From contig CAVRZD010000002.1 in assembly GCA_963725645.1 (NCBI GenBank), forward strand, positions 372,001-436,000: a stretch of 64,000 nucleotides of DNA, in the 5' to 3' direction. This DNA is from JALYZC01 sp963725645. GTDB taxonomy: Bacteria > Actinomycetota > Thermoleophilia > Solirubrobacterales > Solirubrobacteraceae. Position 1 is the stretch's first letter, and each line of letters starts with the position of its first letter. Below are positions 40,584-48,820 of this stretch, piece after piece. The notes below the pieces were generated by a model, which made no database searches, was not told the DNA's origin, and saw only the letters and a program-made list of their open reading frames with translations. Made by a program: the position numbers and the translations under genes.

Positions 40584-42078
40584 CGTCCAGCTCCAGGTCG
40601 GCGAGCATCGCTCCGAAGTCGAGCCGCGCGGAGGGCGGCCCGATCACCTCGGCCAGCAGCTCCACGGCGTCGAGGCGCTGGCCCTCCCGCCACAGCCCGC
40701 GCAGGAAGGCGCCGGCCTCGCGCTCGTCGAACCACGCCGGCCCGAAGCGCTCGCGCAGGGTCGCGCGCAGGTGGGTCTCGAGCGCCCAGGCGCGCAGGTA
40801 GCTCGCGGCGTAGAAGCCCGGGTCCACGTCCGCCAGGTAGGAGGCCGCCGGCCACGCCACGCCGACGGCGGCCGACAGCCGCGCGGCGTAGTCGGCGGCG
40901 AGCTCGGCGAGCGCCCGTTCTCCGCCGTGCAGCTCGAGCTCGTAGCCGAGCTTGGCGGCGTAGCGGCGTAGGAACAGCAGCCGCACGGCGCGTACGTGCG
41001 CGGCGAGCTCCGGGTCGAGCTCGGCGCCGAGGCGCCGGCGCAGCCACTCCGGGTCCTCGACGAGATGGTCGAACAGGAAGGCGAAGGCCTCGGTGACCGA
41101 GTTGTCGCCGAGCGCGCGGAACTCGAACGGGAGGCCGGGATCCACGTGCGCGTAGTGCTCGGCGTGGCCGCTCTCGTGGAACAGCGCCACGTAGTCGTCA
41201 CGGCCGCCCATCGGCGGGACCACCAGGTAGATCTCCTCGGGCACCCGCACCGGCGCACAGAACGCCCGCGGTGACTTCTTCGCGCGGCGCTCGACGTCGA
41301 GCACCACGTTGGCCTGGGCGTCGAGGTCGATCCCCAGGCCGGCGAGGGTGGCGCGCAGCGCGGGTACGAGGTCGTCCGCCGGGAAGCGCGCGTCCGCCTC
41401 GGCGCAGCGGAAGAACCGCGGCAGGTCGGCGCGCCGCGCGCCATCCAGCCCGACGCCGACGGCGCGGCGCAGCGGCTCCTCGACCACCGAGGGGTAGGCG
41501 GCGTCGGTCGCCGCCGCGAAGGCCGCGGTCTCGCGCTCGAGCGCCTCGAGGTCGATGCCCTTGCACTCCGCGCACATCGCGCGGTAGGAGGGCCAGCCGA
41601 GCTCGCGCGACAGGGCGTGCTGGACCGCGAACGCCTCCTGGTGGAGGGGGTTGAGCCGGTCCTCGATCGCCGTGAGGCGCGCCCGCTCGATCGCCTCGCG
41701 CCGGGCGGCGTCCGGCTCGTTGGCCTGCTCCACCGCCGACTCGCGAAAGCCGATGCGCTCGTCGCCGACCTCCAGGGACAGCTCCGCCTCGCGCCTGGCG
41801 AGCTCGGCCTCCTGGCTTCGCGTCGCGCGGCCGAGCAGCCCTTCGACGCCGAAGTCGAGCAGGTACCGCCGCCGCCGCGCCTCGTCGCCGGCCGCCGGAC
41901 CATCGTGCACGGCGGCGCGCAGCTCCTCCACCGCGGCGCGCGTGAACAGCCGCTCGTGGCGCGCGTACACGGCCTCGATCTCCAGCTCGTCCTGGAGGCC
42001 GGCGAAGTGGCGGTAGTACTCGCGGGTGTACTCGCCGACGAACGTCTCGGCGGCGGCGCGGTAGGCGTCGAGGTCCAT
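40555..42078 (-). CDS. Zinc metallopeptidase (gluzincin, M3-like)
   Basis: 507 aa, mostly helical. The zinc motif is HESGH (LFHESGHAEHYAH, near residue 310), with a downstream Glu in NSVTEAFAFLFDHL as third ligand, the pattern of M3/M32-type peptidases with a deep substrate channel. No signal peptide, so it is cytoplasmic and probably degrades oligopeptides. ATG at 42078. The gene is divergent from the RlmD-like gene with a 23-bp gap. Confidence 0.85.
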   Translation of the reverse strand: MDLDAYRAAAETFVGEYTREYYRHFAGLQDELEIEAVYARHERLFTRAAVEELRAAVHDGPAAGDEARRRRYLLDFGVEGLLGRATRSQEAELARREAELSLEVGDERIGFRESAVEQANEPDAARREAIERARLTAIEDRLNPLHQEAFAVQHALSRELGWPSYRAMCAECKGIDLEALERETAAFAAATDAAYPSVVEEPLRRAVGVGLDGARRADLPRFFRCAEADARFPADDLVPALRATLAGLGIDLDAQANVVLDVERRAKKSPRAFCAPVRVPEEIYLVVPPMGGRDDYVALFHESGHAEHYAHVDPGLPFEFRALGDNSVTEAFAFLFDHLVEDPEWLRRRLGAELDPELAAHVRAVRLLFLRRYAAKLGYELELHGGERALAELAADYAARLSAAVGVAWPAASYLADVDPGFYAASYLRAWALETHLRATLRERFGPAWFDEREAGAFLRGLWREGQRLDAVELLAEVIGPPSARLDFGAMLADLELDATPAPSRSR

Positions 42079-42101
42079 CGGGCTGCGATCCTAGACGGGC
42101 G

Positions 42102-43463
42102 ATGGAGTCCTCCCCCGCCACCAGCGCACGTCCCCGGCGCGGCGCGGAGCTCGAGCTGCGCATCGACTCGCTCGCCTACGGCGGCGCGGGCGTGGCACGC
42201 ACCGACGGGTACGTGGTGTTCGTCCGCGACGCGATCCCGGGCGACCGCGTGCGGGCGCTCGTCACCAAATCGAAGCGCCACTACGCGGAGGGCCACGCCG
42301 TGGAGCTGCTGGAGCCCAGCCCCGAGCGGGTCGAGCCCCGCGCCCACCACCCCGGCGCGCCCTGGCAGGTCCTGCCCTACGACCGGCAGCTCGAGGCCAA
42401 GGCGACCCAGGTGGACGACGCGCTGCGGCGGATCGGCCGGCTGGAGGGCTTCGCGCTCGAACCGATCGAGCCGGCCGTCGAGCAATGGCGGTACCGCAAC
42501 AAGCTCGAGTACTCGTTCGGTACCGACGCCGGCGGCGGGCTCGTGTGCGGCTTCCACGCGCCCGGGAGCTTCGATCGCATCGAGCCGGTGGAGGACTGCC
42601 TGCTCGCGTCCGAGCGCGGCAACGCCGTGCGTGAGCAGGTCCTGGCGTGGTGCCGCAGCGAGGGCCTGTCCGCATGGGACCGCCGCACGCACGAGGGCAT
42701 GCTGCGCAACCTCGTCGTGCGCGAGGGCCGGCGCACCGGTCAGATCCAGGCGCGCCTCGTCTCTTCTCCCGGCGCGCTGCGCGCCGAGGCGCTGGCGGGC
42801 GTCGTCGACTGCGACGGGCTGCTGTGGACGCAGGCCGACGCGCTCGGCGAGACGACTGCCCACGGCGACACGCGCGTGCTCGCCGGGGCGGGCGAGCTGG
42901 AGGAGGAGATCTGCGGTCTGCGCCTCGCGATTTCACCCGAGGCGTTCTTCCAGACCAACACCGAGATGGCCGAGCGGCTGTACACGATCGCTGCGGAGTA
43001 CGCCGGCCTGCGGGGTTGGGAGAAGGTGTTCGACCTCTACTGCGGCGTCGGGACGGTCGGGTTGACGCTGGCGTCGCGGGCGGGGGAGCTGTGGGGGCTG
43101 GAGGTGGTCGAGGCGGCGGTCGCGGACGCGATCGAGAACGCCCGCCGCAACGACGTCGAGCACGCGCACTTCTTCGCCGGGGACGTGCGGCTCGCGTTGC
43201 GCGAGCTGGTCGAGCGCGCGGGGCGCCCCGACGTCCTGGTCGTGGATCCGCCCCGCGCCGGCCTGTCCAAGAAGGTCGTGCGGCGGGTCGTGGAGGCTGC
43301 GCCACGGCGCATCGTGTACGTCTCCTGCAATCCGACCACGCTGGCGCCCAACGCGGCCCAGCTGGTCGAGGCGGGCTGGACGCTGCGGAGCGTGCGGCCC
43401 GTGGACATGTTCCCGCAGACGCCGCACATCGAGTGCGTCGCGCTGCTCGAGCGCGACGCCTGA
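42102..43463 (+). CDS. RlmD/TrmA-family RNA methyltransferase lacking Fe-S ligands
   Basis: 453 aa. An N-terminal TRAM RNA-binding domain (about 10-70), a middle domain, then a Rossmann methyltransferase: FDLYCGVGTVGLTL (SAM), VVDPPRAGLSKKVV, and VSCNPTTLAPN with the catalytic Cys, plus DMFPQTPHIECVALL at the end. It would make 5-methyluridine in rRNA or tRNA. RlmD proteins usually have a C-x5-C-x2-C Fe-S site before the 'Q.LPYxRQLxxK' stretch; here this region reads RAHHPGAPWQVLPYDRQ, with none of those cysteines. So the cluster is absent. ATG 42102. Confidence 0.85.
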   Translation: MESSPATSARPRRGAELELRIDSLAYGGAGVARTDGYVVFVRDAIPGDRVRALVTKSKRHYAEGHAVELLEPSPERVEPRAHHPGAPWQVLPYDRQLEAKATQVDDALRRIGRLEGFALEPIEPAVEQWRYRNKLEYSFGTDAGGGLVCGFHAPGSFDRIEPVEDCLLASERGNAVREQVLAWCRSEGLSAWDRRTHEGMLRNLVVREGRRTGQIQARLVSSPGALRAEALAGVVDCDGLLWTQADALGETTAHGDTRVLAGAGELEEEICGLRLAISPEAFFQTNTEMAERLYTIAAEYAGLRGWEKVFDLYCGVGTVGLTLASRAGELWGLEVVEAAVADAIENARRNDVEHAHFFAGDVRLALRELVERAGRPDVLVVDPPRAGLSKKVVRRVVEAAPRRIVYVSCNPTTLAPNAAQLVEAGWTLRSVRPVDMFPQTPHIECVALLERDA

Positions 43464-43472
43464 CCGCGGCGC

Positions 43473-44258
43473 TCAGGCGAGCACGGGGCCCGGCCGCTCG
43501 AGCCGCCGGGGAACGGTGGCCCCGAAACGCTCCAGGGCCGCGGCGATCGCCGTGTAGGCGTGCGCGTTGACCGCCATGCCGATGTGGCTGGCGTCCACCT
43601 CGACGTGCTCGGCCGCGGGATCCAGGCAGGCGTGCCAGTCGACGATGGCGTCCGTGCGCGAGTAGACCGACACGAAGCCGACGACGCGCGGGAACGGCCG
43701 CTGCGCCGCACGGCGCACCTCCGCGCAGCACTCGCCCTCGAGGCACTCCCGGCTGAACAGACCCGGCGCCCCGAGGCTTCCGAGCGCGCCCACGAACCGC
43801 ACGTGGAGGCGGGCGACCGGGTGGATGGCCAGCGGGTCGACCAGCGGCGAGCCCATCGCCACCAGGCCCGAGACGAGGTCGGGGCGGCGGGCGGCCAGCG
43901 CGCGCCCGAGCGTCCCCCCGTGGCTCTGGCCGATGATCGCCACGCGCTGGCCCGTCGCGCTGTGGAGCGCCGCGGCGCGCTGTTCGAGAGCGTCCAGCGC
44001 CGCCGTGAAGCAGCCGGCGTTGAGGCGCATCCCGGCGCCGCCGGGACGGAAGCCGCTGCGCCGCAGCCAGCGCGCGAGCACGGCGAGCGACTCGTCGCCG
44101 GCCAGGAAGCCGGGCACCAGCAGCACCGGCCGGCCGCGGCCCGCGTGTGGGTCGGCGCGGCGGTAGGTGGGGTCGCGCAGCAGGGCGGCCAGCTCGAGGC
44201 CCGTTCGGCCCTCGCGCCAGAGGCGGGGGAGGCCGAGCAGTCGAGTTGGCGAGCGCAT
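43473..44258 (-). CDS. Alpha/beta hydrolase, lipase-like
   Basis: 261 aa. VLLVPGFLAGDESL is the oxyanion loop, IIGQSHGGTLGRALAARRP carries the nucleophile Ser, the acid is in YSRTDAIVDW and the His in DASHIGMAV. The Cys-rich stretch CLEGECCAEVRR in the lid region is unusual. No signal peptide from ATG 44258, although a longer N-terminus could exist. Substrate unknown; it resembles triacylglycerol-lipase-like proteins of actinobacteria. Confidence 0.85.
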   Translation of the reverse strand: MRSPTRLLGLPRLWREGRTGLELAALLRDPTYRRADPHAGRGRPVLLVPGFLAGDESLAVLARWLRRSGFRPGGAGMRLNAGCFTAALDALEQRAAALHSATGQRVAIIGQSHGGTLGRALAARRPDLVSGLVAMGSPLVDPLAIHPVARLHVRFVGALGSLGAPGLFSRECLEGECCAEVRRAAQRPFPRVVGFVSVYSRTDAIVDWHACLDPAAEHVEVDASHIGMAVNAHAYTAIAAALERFGATVPRRLERPGPVLA

Positions 44259-44371
44259 GGCGGACGTCCGTGTCGCGCCGCCTCCGGGCGCGGCGGTCGC
44301 CGATGGTACGCCGCATTTCTGCTCAGAGCTACTCCAAGCTTTGGATTCGTGTCGAATGCAGCGCTTCTGCA

Positions 44372-44377
44372 TAGAAT
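44372..44377 (+). promoter_or_regulatory. -10 box TAGAAT, leaderless oxidoreductase gene
   Basis: TAGAAT ends 8 nt before the ATG at 44386 in a 127-bp divergent intergenic region. No ribosome site is present. Confidence 0.5.
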
Positions 44378-44385
44378 CGCCCGCG

Positions 44386-45324
44386 ATGCGCGCCGCCACG
44401 ATCCGCGACGGCGAGGTTCTCGTCGAGGAGCATCCCGATCCCGAGCCCGGCAAGGGCGAGGTGCTCGTGCGCGTGCGCGGCGCCGGCATCAACGGCGGCG
44501 ATCTCCACCAGCGGGCGGGGCGCTACCCGGCGCCGCCCGGCTCTCCGCCCGATATTCCCGGCCTCGAGCTGGCCGGCGAGGTTGCCGCGCGCGGCCCGGG
44601 GGCCGATCGCTTCGAGGAGGGCGACCGCGTGTTCGCGATCGTCGGCGGCGGCGGCCAGGCCGAGCTGGCGGTCGTGCACGAGCGCGTCGCCATGCCGGTC
44701 CCCGGACGGCTCGACTGGCCGGAGGCCGGGGGATTCGCCGAGGTGTTCACGACGGCGCACGACGCCGTCTTCACCCAGGCGGGGCTGGGCGCCGGTGAGC
44801 GGCTGCTGGTGCATGGCGGCGCCGGCGGCGTCGGCACGGCGGCGATCCAGCTCGGGCGCGCCGCGGGCGCGTCGGTGACGGCCACGGTACGCCGGCCGGA
44901 GCTCCGCGACGCCGTGTCCGCGCTGGGCGCCGAGGTGGTCGACCCCGCCGAGTTCGCCGACGCCGGTCCGTTCGACGTCGTGCTCGAGCTGGTGGGCGCG
45001 CCGAACCTCGAGGGCAATCTCCAGGCGCTGGCGATCGGCGGGCGGCTGACGGTGATCGGGGTGGGGGGCGGCGCCACGGCCGAGCTCAACCTGCTGGCGG
45101 TGATGGGCAAGCGCCTCCGCCTGATGGGCTCGACGCTGCGCCCGCGCCCGCTGGAGGAGAAGGCGGCGGCCGCGCGCGCGGTCGAGCGCCACGTGCTGCC
45201 GCTGGTGGCCGAGGGCGAGGTGCAGGTCCCGGTCTCCGACACCTTCGCGCTGGACGAGGTGGCCGCGGCCTACGAGCGGTTCGCGGCCGGCGGCAAGCTC
45301 GGCAAGATCGTCGTCACGCCCTAG
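44386..45324 (+). CDS. NAD(P)H:quinone reductase-like MDR protein
   Basis: 312 aa, zinc-free branch of the medium-chain dehydrogenases. GINGGDLHQRAGRYP near residue 34, LELAGEVAARGPG near 57, LLVHGGAGGVGTAAIQLGRAAGA near 140 (NADPH loop) and GGKLGKIVV at the end are typical of QorA-like enzymes. The structural-zinc cysteines are absent. It is likely to reduce quinones or enones with NADPH; the substrate is unknown. Its stop overlaps the convergent DUF1697 stop by 4 nt. Confidence 0.9.
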   Translation: MRAATIRDGEVLVEEHPDPEPGKGEVLVRVRGAGINGGDLHQRAGRYPAPPGSPPDIPGLELAGEVAARGPGADRFEEGDRVFAIVGGGGQAELAVVHERVAMPVPGRLDWPEAGGFAEVFTTAHDAVFTQAGLGAGERLLVHGGAGGVGTAAIQLGRAAGASVTATVRRPELRDAVSALGAEVVDPAEFADAGPFDVVLELVGAPNLEGNLQALAIGGRLTVIGVGGGATAELNLLAVMGKRLRLMGSTLRPRPLEEKAAAARAVERHVLPLVAEGEVQVPVSDTFALDEVAAAYERFAAGGKLGKIVVTP

Positions 45325-45872
45325 CCCGGCTCGGCGAAGAACTTCGCGGCGACCTGCTCGATCGTCCCCTTGGTCCGCCGCGTCGAGAGTCCGAGGGCGG
45401 CGTCGACGGTGTCGAGGTCGAGCCCGGACTCGAGCATGCCGCCGCTGGGCAGCCAGTAGAGCTCGCGGTCGCGGATCGCCAACCGGTCCTCGTCGGTGGC
45501 CAGCGCCAGCACGGCCTTCTTCGCCCGGGCCGAGGGCCTGGCGGCGAGCAGCGAGACCTGCAGCTTGCCCGCCGAGGCCTCCACGCTCCGGGCCTCGAAC
45601 GGCTGATGGCCGGCGATCGCCGACACCTCGGCCGCCGTGCGCAGGAACACCGGGACCTCGTAGCCGAGCGTCCCTCCGAGACCGGTCTCGATCCGATCGA
45701 CGATCGCGTCGGCGTCCTCGCCCTCGTCGGCGGCGAAGATCACGTTGCCGCTGGCGCGGAAAGTGGCGACGCCCTGGAGGCCGACGACCTCGCAGGCCGC
45801 GCGCAGCTCGTCGTTCGTGATCCGGTGTCCGCCGACGTTGATGCCTCGCAGGAAGGCGGCGAATCGGGCCAT
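45321..45872 (-). CDS. DUF1697 family protein
   Basis: 183 aa. It starts with AAFLRGINVGG, the hallmark of DUF1697, followed by ATFRASGNVIFAA. Members are small cytoplasmic proteins of unknown function, widespread in bacteria. ATG 45872 has TAGACT 7 nt upstream and no ribosome site. Confidence 0.9.
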   Translation of the reverse strand: MARFAAFLRGINVGGHRITNDELRAACEVVGLQGVATFRASGNVIFAADEGEDADAIVDRIETGLGGTLGYEVPVFLRTAAEVSAIAGHQPFEARSVEASAGKLQVSLLAARPSARAKKAVLALATDEDRLAIRDRELYWLPSGGMLESGLDLDTVDAALGLSTRRTKGTIEQVAAKFFAEPG

Positions 45873-45879
45873 TCGCCGC

Positions 45880-45885
45880 AGTCTA
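45880..45885 (-). promoter_or_regulatory. -10 box TAGACT, leaderless DUF1697 gene
   Basis: TAGACT ends 7 nt before the ATG at 45872. It is not part of a stop codon of an upstream gene. Confidence 0.5.
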
Positions 45886-45895
45886 GGCGCCGTCC

Positions 45896-46522
45896 CTAGC
45901 TCTTGATCATCGGCTTCACCGCCGCGAGCACCGCCGCCTGGGTGAGCGGCTTGTCGAAGGCCAGCGGTGCCGGCTCCTGGTGGCGCTGCACGCGGATGAT
46001 CGCCGCATGACGGCCCTCGACCTGGACGATCGAGCCGGCGGCGGCGAGCACCTCCTTGGACTGGATCTGCGGGGCGGCCCCGTTGTAGGCGCCCACCCCG
46101 GTGTCCTCGAGCGTCTGGGCCAGCTTCAGGAACGCCGCTTCGCCGCCGCCCGGATACGCGAACGTCGGTTTCGCCGCCGGCGTGCCCCCCAGCTGCCTGA
46201 CCGTCGCGGTGAGGGCGTCGACGTGCTGGGACTCCTCCTCGCCGAACTGCCTGACGTAGGTGGCGACGTCGCCGGAGAGGCCCTTCGGAGCCGCCCGGTA
46301 GAAGGCGGTCTCGAGGTACTCGAGGGTGAGGGCGTAGTTGACGATGCCGATGTCGCCGCCGCCCGATTGGGCCAGCGACTCGCCGACGAACGGCGCCACC
46401 GACCCGAGGCCGTAGACGGCACCAGCGGCCAGTGTGCTGCGCAGGATGAACGCGCTACGCGTCGTCCCGTGGACTTCGACGGCGGCCAGCTCCGGGGCCG
46501 CCAGCTTGGATCGCGAAGGCAT
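45896..46522 (-). CDS. Ferritin-like domain protein
   Basis: 208 aa. An N-terminal hydrophobic stretch (about residues 25-50) suggests export or anchoring. The four-helix ferritin-like domain follows, with metal-ligand candidates in NYALTLEYLETAFY, EEESQHVDALTATV and QVEGRHAAIIRV. It is a close paralogue of the downstream-numbered neighbour at 46556-47224. Members of this Pfam Ferritin_2-type family are secreted and their function is poorly known. It is 33 nt downstream of its paralogue, in the same operon. Confidence 0.85.
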   Translation of the reverse strand: MPSRSKLAAPELAAVEVHGTTRSAFILRSTLAAGAVYGLGSVAPFVGESLAQSGGGDIGIVNYALTLEYLETAFYRAAPKGLSGDVATYVRQFGEEESQHVDALTATVRQLGGTPAAKPTFAYPGGGEAAFLKLAQTLEDTGVGAYNGAAPQIQSKEVLAAAGSIVQVEGRHAAIIRVQRHQEPAPLAFDKPLTQAAVLAAVKPMIKS

Positions 46523-46555
46523 GGTTTGGCTTCCCTTCTCGCTCGTGGTGGCGCC

Positions 46556-47224
46556 TCAGGAGACGATGAACGGCTTGACCGCGGCCAGGACCTGGTCCAT
46601 CGAGGCGGGCTTGGCGAACGCGCCGTCCGGGGTCGGCGACCGGCCGACGAGCTTGTTCAGCGCCGCGGCGTGTCGCCCCTCGACCGTGTGGATCGAGAGC
46701 GCCGCTGCCAGGACCTCCTTGCTCTGGATGTTCGCGGCCTGGCCGAGGTAGGCCGCGGCTCCGAGGTTCTCGATGGTCGCCGCCAGCGCCAGGACCTGCT
46801 TGGGACTGTCGATCGGGAACTTGGTCTGCGGCCGCGGCGCCGGGGTGCCGCCGAGCTTGCCGACCGTCGCGGTCAGCGCCGCGACGTGCTGGGCCTCCTG
46901 GCCGCCGATCAGCTTGATCTCGGCGAGGTCGGCGCCCTTGAACAGGCCGCTCGCGGCGACCTTCGCGTAGAAGACCGTCTCGAGATACTCGAGCGTGAGC
47001 GCGTAGTTGACGATCTTCACGTCGCCGCCGTTGGGCGCCGGGGCCGTCGCCGCCGTCTTGTCGTTGCCGCTGCTGCCGCAGGCGGCGATGAACGCACTCA
47101 GCGCGCCGACGGCCCCGGTGCCGCCGATCATCTTGAGGAAACGCTTGCGCGAGGCCGCATCGTCGACGAGCTCGGCGAGCGCGCCGTCCCGCGGGCCGTT
47201 CGCACCGGGCGTGGGATCCGTCAT
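46556..47224 (-). CDS. Ferritin-like lipoprotein with Tat-type signal
   Basis: 222 aa. The N-terminal SRKRFLKMIGGTGAVGAL resembles a twin-arginine signal and is followed by a lipobox-like AFIAAC. The ferritin-like domain has NYALTLEYLETVFY, QEAQHVAALTATV and TVEGRHAAAL, the same residues as its paralogue. A Tat signal implies folding, and perhaps metal loading, in the cytoplasm before export. The ATG at 47224 has a GGAGGCT ribosome site. Confidence 0.87.
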   Translation of the reverse strand: MTDPTPGANGPRDGALAELVDDAASRKRFLKMIGGTGAVGALSAFIAACGSSGNDKTAATAPAPNGGDVKIVNYALTLEYLETVFYAKVAASGLFKGADLAEIKLIGGQEAQHVAALTATVGKLGGTPAPRPQTKFPIDSPKQVLALAATIENLGAAAYLGQAANIQSKEVLAAALSIHTVEGRHAAALNKLVGRSPTPDGAFAKPASMDQVLAAVKPFIVS

Positions 47225-47302
47225 GGCGAAGCCTCCGATCGAGTGGTTACGGCCTGCTTCGCGGCCGCCCACCCGGGCGGATCACGTCTCGGCGCGGGGG
47301 CG

Positions 47303-47482
47303 CTAGTCCTCTTCCGCGTCGCCGTCCTCGTCGGCGACCGGGACGACCTCGGCGGCGTGGATGGTGCACAGCGCCGGCCCGCCGGACTCCAGTACGGCCT
47401 CGAGCTCCTGCGGCGTCAGCTCGGCGCCGCACTCTTCGCAGCGGTTGGGGATGTCCTCGAGCGTTCGCTCCTCCAGGTCCAT
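47303..47482 (-). CDS. Small zinc-ribbon-like acidic protein
   Basis: 59 aa. CEECGAEL (Cys 15 and 18) with CTIH (Cys 39 and His 42) forms a plausible C-x2-C...C-x2-H zinc site; the C-terminus is acidic. Function unknown. ATG 47482 has TAGACT 7 nt upstream, which coincides with the stop codon of the upstream membrane-protein gene. Confidence 0.7.
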   Translation of the reverse strand: MDLEERTLEDIPNRCEECGAELTPQELEAVLESGGPALCTIHAAEVVPVADEDGDAEED

Positions 47483-47492
47483 GCGGCGCAGT

Positions 47493-48197
47493 CTACCCGT
47501 GCTCGTCGCCCCGGAGGAGGGGCCCGAGCCGATCGAGGTTCGGTAGGAGCAGGCCCAGCGCGAGCGCCGGCAGCACCGGCAGCGCCCGGTCGGTGAGCAC
47601 GCCGGCCACGACCGCGGCGACGAGCCCCAGCACGAGCCCCGCGGCCGTGGCGGCCCGGCGCAGCCCGTGCCGCCACGCGGCCGACGCATACAGGCCGAGG
47701 AAGATCACGTCGGCGACGCCGAGCTGCTCGGCGCCGCCGCCCCAGGCCGGGACCGAGAAGCTGAGGTAGTCGAGCGCCGGGGCATGCTCGCGCAGCAGCA
47801 CCGAGGTGGGCCCGTTGAGCACGCTGGCGATGTCGATCGCGGCGACGAACACCGGGATCATCACCACGAGCTGCGGGAGCGACAGCCATGCCGCCAGGAG
47901 CATCCCGGCCGACGCAGCGAAGAGCACCTTGGCGACGTTGGCGCCGGCGTCGACGCCGGCGGCGGTCAGCGCGCCGCCGAGCAGCAGGCCGCCGGCGCCG
48001 AGCGCCACCAGCGCGGGGACCTCGTCGCGCGCGGGCAGGAGCGTGAACGTGCACGCCGCCAGCACCACCATGGCGACCGCGCCCGACGCGATCGCGGTGG
48101 CGTCGCCGTCGCCCAGGTCGGGGAGCGAGCCGGCGAGCGCGAAGTAGGCCAGCGCGGCCCCGTAGGCCGCTAATACGGCGGCAGGTCCGCGTACCAC
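47493..48197 (-). CDS. Hypothetical polytopic membrane protein
   Basis: 234 aa with seven or eight hydrophobic segments covering almost the whole chain. The GTG at 48197 overlaps the UDG-like gene by 28 nt; it is chosen because the frame upstream of it is antisense-type low-complexity sequence. No catalytic motif or known transporter signature. It ends 10 nt before the zinc-ribbon gene. Confidence 0.7.
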   Translation of the reverse strand: MVRGPAAVLAAYGAALAYFALAGSLPDLGDGDATAIASGAVAMVVLAACTFTLLPARDEVPALVALGAGGLLLGGALTAAGVDAGANVAKVLFAASAGMLLAAWLSLPQLVVMIPVFVAAIDIASVLNGPTSVLLREHAPALDYLSFSVPAWGGGAEQLGVADVIFLGLYASAAWRHGLRRAATAAGLVLGLVAAVVAGVLTDRALPVLPALALGLLLPNLDRLGPLLRGDEHG

Positions 48198-48820
48198 TCG
48201 CCGAGCACCTTGAACGCGCGCCAGAAGGCGCGCTTGGAGGCGTCGTCGTCGAGCGCCTCGTCGATGTCCGGCACGTACAGCGCCTCGATCGACGGGGTCA
48301 ACCGCTGGACCACACCCGGCTGCGCCGCGACCTCGCCGGCCAGCGGCACGTCCTGGTCGTTGAGCACGGCCAGCGCCGCCTCGCCCATCACCACGACGAT
48401 CTTGGGGTCCACGATCGCAAGCTCCTCGACCAGGCGCGCGAGACAGGCCGGGTCGGCCAGCGCCGGGTCCGACACGGGGCACTTGACGCACAGCGTCCCG
48501 TACACCGACAGCGGGTCGATTCCGAGTCGCTTCAGCGACTTCATCAGCGCGCCGCCGGCGCGCCCGTAGAACGCCACGCCCTCCTCCACCTCCGCCGGCC
48601 GCGCCGCGTACTTGAGCAGGAAGACGTCGGCCTGAGGGTGGCCGGAGCCGAGCACGGGCATGAGGTTGCCGCGCGGGCAGTGCTGGCAGGACTGCACCTC
48701 GCGCGTGAACGAATTCAGCTCGCGGATCGCCCGCTCGAGGTACTTCTCGCGGATCTCGTCGTCGGTCGCCGGCACGTCCGGGCTTTTCGCTTCGGGTGGC
48801 CGCTGTCCCTCCCGGTGCAT
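48170..48820 (-). CDS. Uracil-DNA glycosylase superfamily protein, divergent
   Basis: 216 aa. The fold pattern of Fe-S uracil-DNA glycosylases is visible: CQHCPRG near residue 45, FYGRAGGALMKSLKRLGID near 84, VYGTLCVKCPVSDP near 106, and VVVMGEAALAVL near 143. The four Cys (C-x2-C and C-x2-C) could bind a 4Fe-4S cluster. The usual GE.PG catalytic loop is replaced by VLGSGHPQADVF, so uracil excision is doubtful. The ATG overlaps the upstream stop (48820-48822). Confidence 0.7.
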   Translation of the reverse strand: MHREGQRPPEAKSPDVPATDDEIREKYLERAIRELNSFTREVQSCQHCPRGNLMPVLGSGHPQADVFLLKYAARPAEVEEGVAFYGRAGGALMKSLKRLGIDPLSVYGTLCVKCPVSDPALADPACLARLVEELAIVDPKIVVVMGEAALAVLNDQDVPLAGEVAAQPGVVQRLTPSIEALYVPDIDEALDDDASKRAFWRAFKVLGEWYADLPPY

